DNA of 45,172 nt, taken from NCBI GenBank assembly GCA_964395025.1, contig CAYMZP010000002.1, positions 1 to 45,172 of the forward strand. Reading direction: 5' to 3'. The notes under the pieces were generated by a model. The model did not search any database. It had not been told where the DNA came from and saw only the letters and a list, made by a program, of their open reading frames with translations. Of this stretch, positions 45,166 through 45,172 are shown in pieces. Source of the DNA: C7867-001 sp964395025. GTDB taxonomy: Bacteria > Patescibacteriota > Minisyncoccia > Phycocordibacterales > Phycocordibacteraceae. The translations under genes were made by a program, and so were the position numbers. Numbering within the stretch: position 1 is the stretch's first letter; each line of letters opens with the position of its first letter.

Positions 45166-45172
45166 TCTATAC

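Overview
The window reads as a fragment of a Candidate Phyla Radiation (Patescibacteria, probably Parcubacteria-like) genome. The grounds are the gene content and style: very compact minus-strand operons, a giant surface fibre protein built on GxxGIGTTSP repeats, small proteins sharing a helix-turn-helix plus membrane-anchor layout, a SecA without its C-terminal zinc domain, an Obg without its OCT domain, and many genes whose promoter -10 box sits only 6-10 nt before the ATG. This placement is inference; there is no rRNA or ribosomal protein here to confirm it.

Layout. 1-13520 (minus) is one enormous fibre gene, open at the left edge and interrupted by a 10-N scaffold gap at 3747-3756; the reading frame changes across the gap, but only because the 10-N size is nominal. 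13911-14759 is a short paralogue of its N-terminus (same HTH, acidic linker, C-terminal membrane helix). 14898-25791 (minus) is a housekeeping and envelope block: gatB, obgE, a four-helix-bundle protein, secA, a tiny Lys-rich peptide, murB, an O-antigen-ligase/TPR protein and a GT-C-like membrane protein. Its intergenic spaces are unusually rich in inverted repeats. 25847-30450 (plus) holds gtrA, a GT-C glycosyltransferase, galE, a Wzx-type flippase and a cupin. 30429-37583 (minus) holds glycosyltransferases, methyltransferases, gmd and an unrecognised large protein. 37786-39224 holds a MazG-like protein, an unknown gene and a ParE/RelE-type toxin-antitoxin pair. 39293-45165 (minus) is a dTDP-deoxysugar operon: rmlB, rmlA, [GIY-YIG cassette], RmlD-like reductase, C-methyltransferase, NDP-hexose 2,3-dehydratase and Gfo/Idh/MocA reductase.

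How it fits together. The right 20 kb makes and exports a surface glycan: activated sugars (GalE, Gmd, RmlA/B), tailoring to what looks like a dTDP-2,6-dideoxy-3-C-methyl-hexose, assembly by GT2, GT4 and GT-C enzymes, flipping by Wzx, and transfer by the Wzy/WaaL-like protein.

Most notable: (1) a 313-bp GIY-YIG cassette bounded by perfect 22-bp inverted repeats and a 3-bp duplication; removing it in silico restores an ATGA stop-start overlap between rmlA and the RmlD gene, and its 11-bp terminal motif recurs in a 41-bp palindrome that forms the divergent promoter at 25800-25840. (2) A MITE-like 130-bp element and a nested 121-nt hairpin near secA. (3) A half-length, single-repeat 2,3-dehydratase in a complete-looking branched deoxysugar pathway. 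(4) Two neighbouring membrane proteins carrying the same cytoplasmic HTH.
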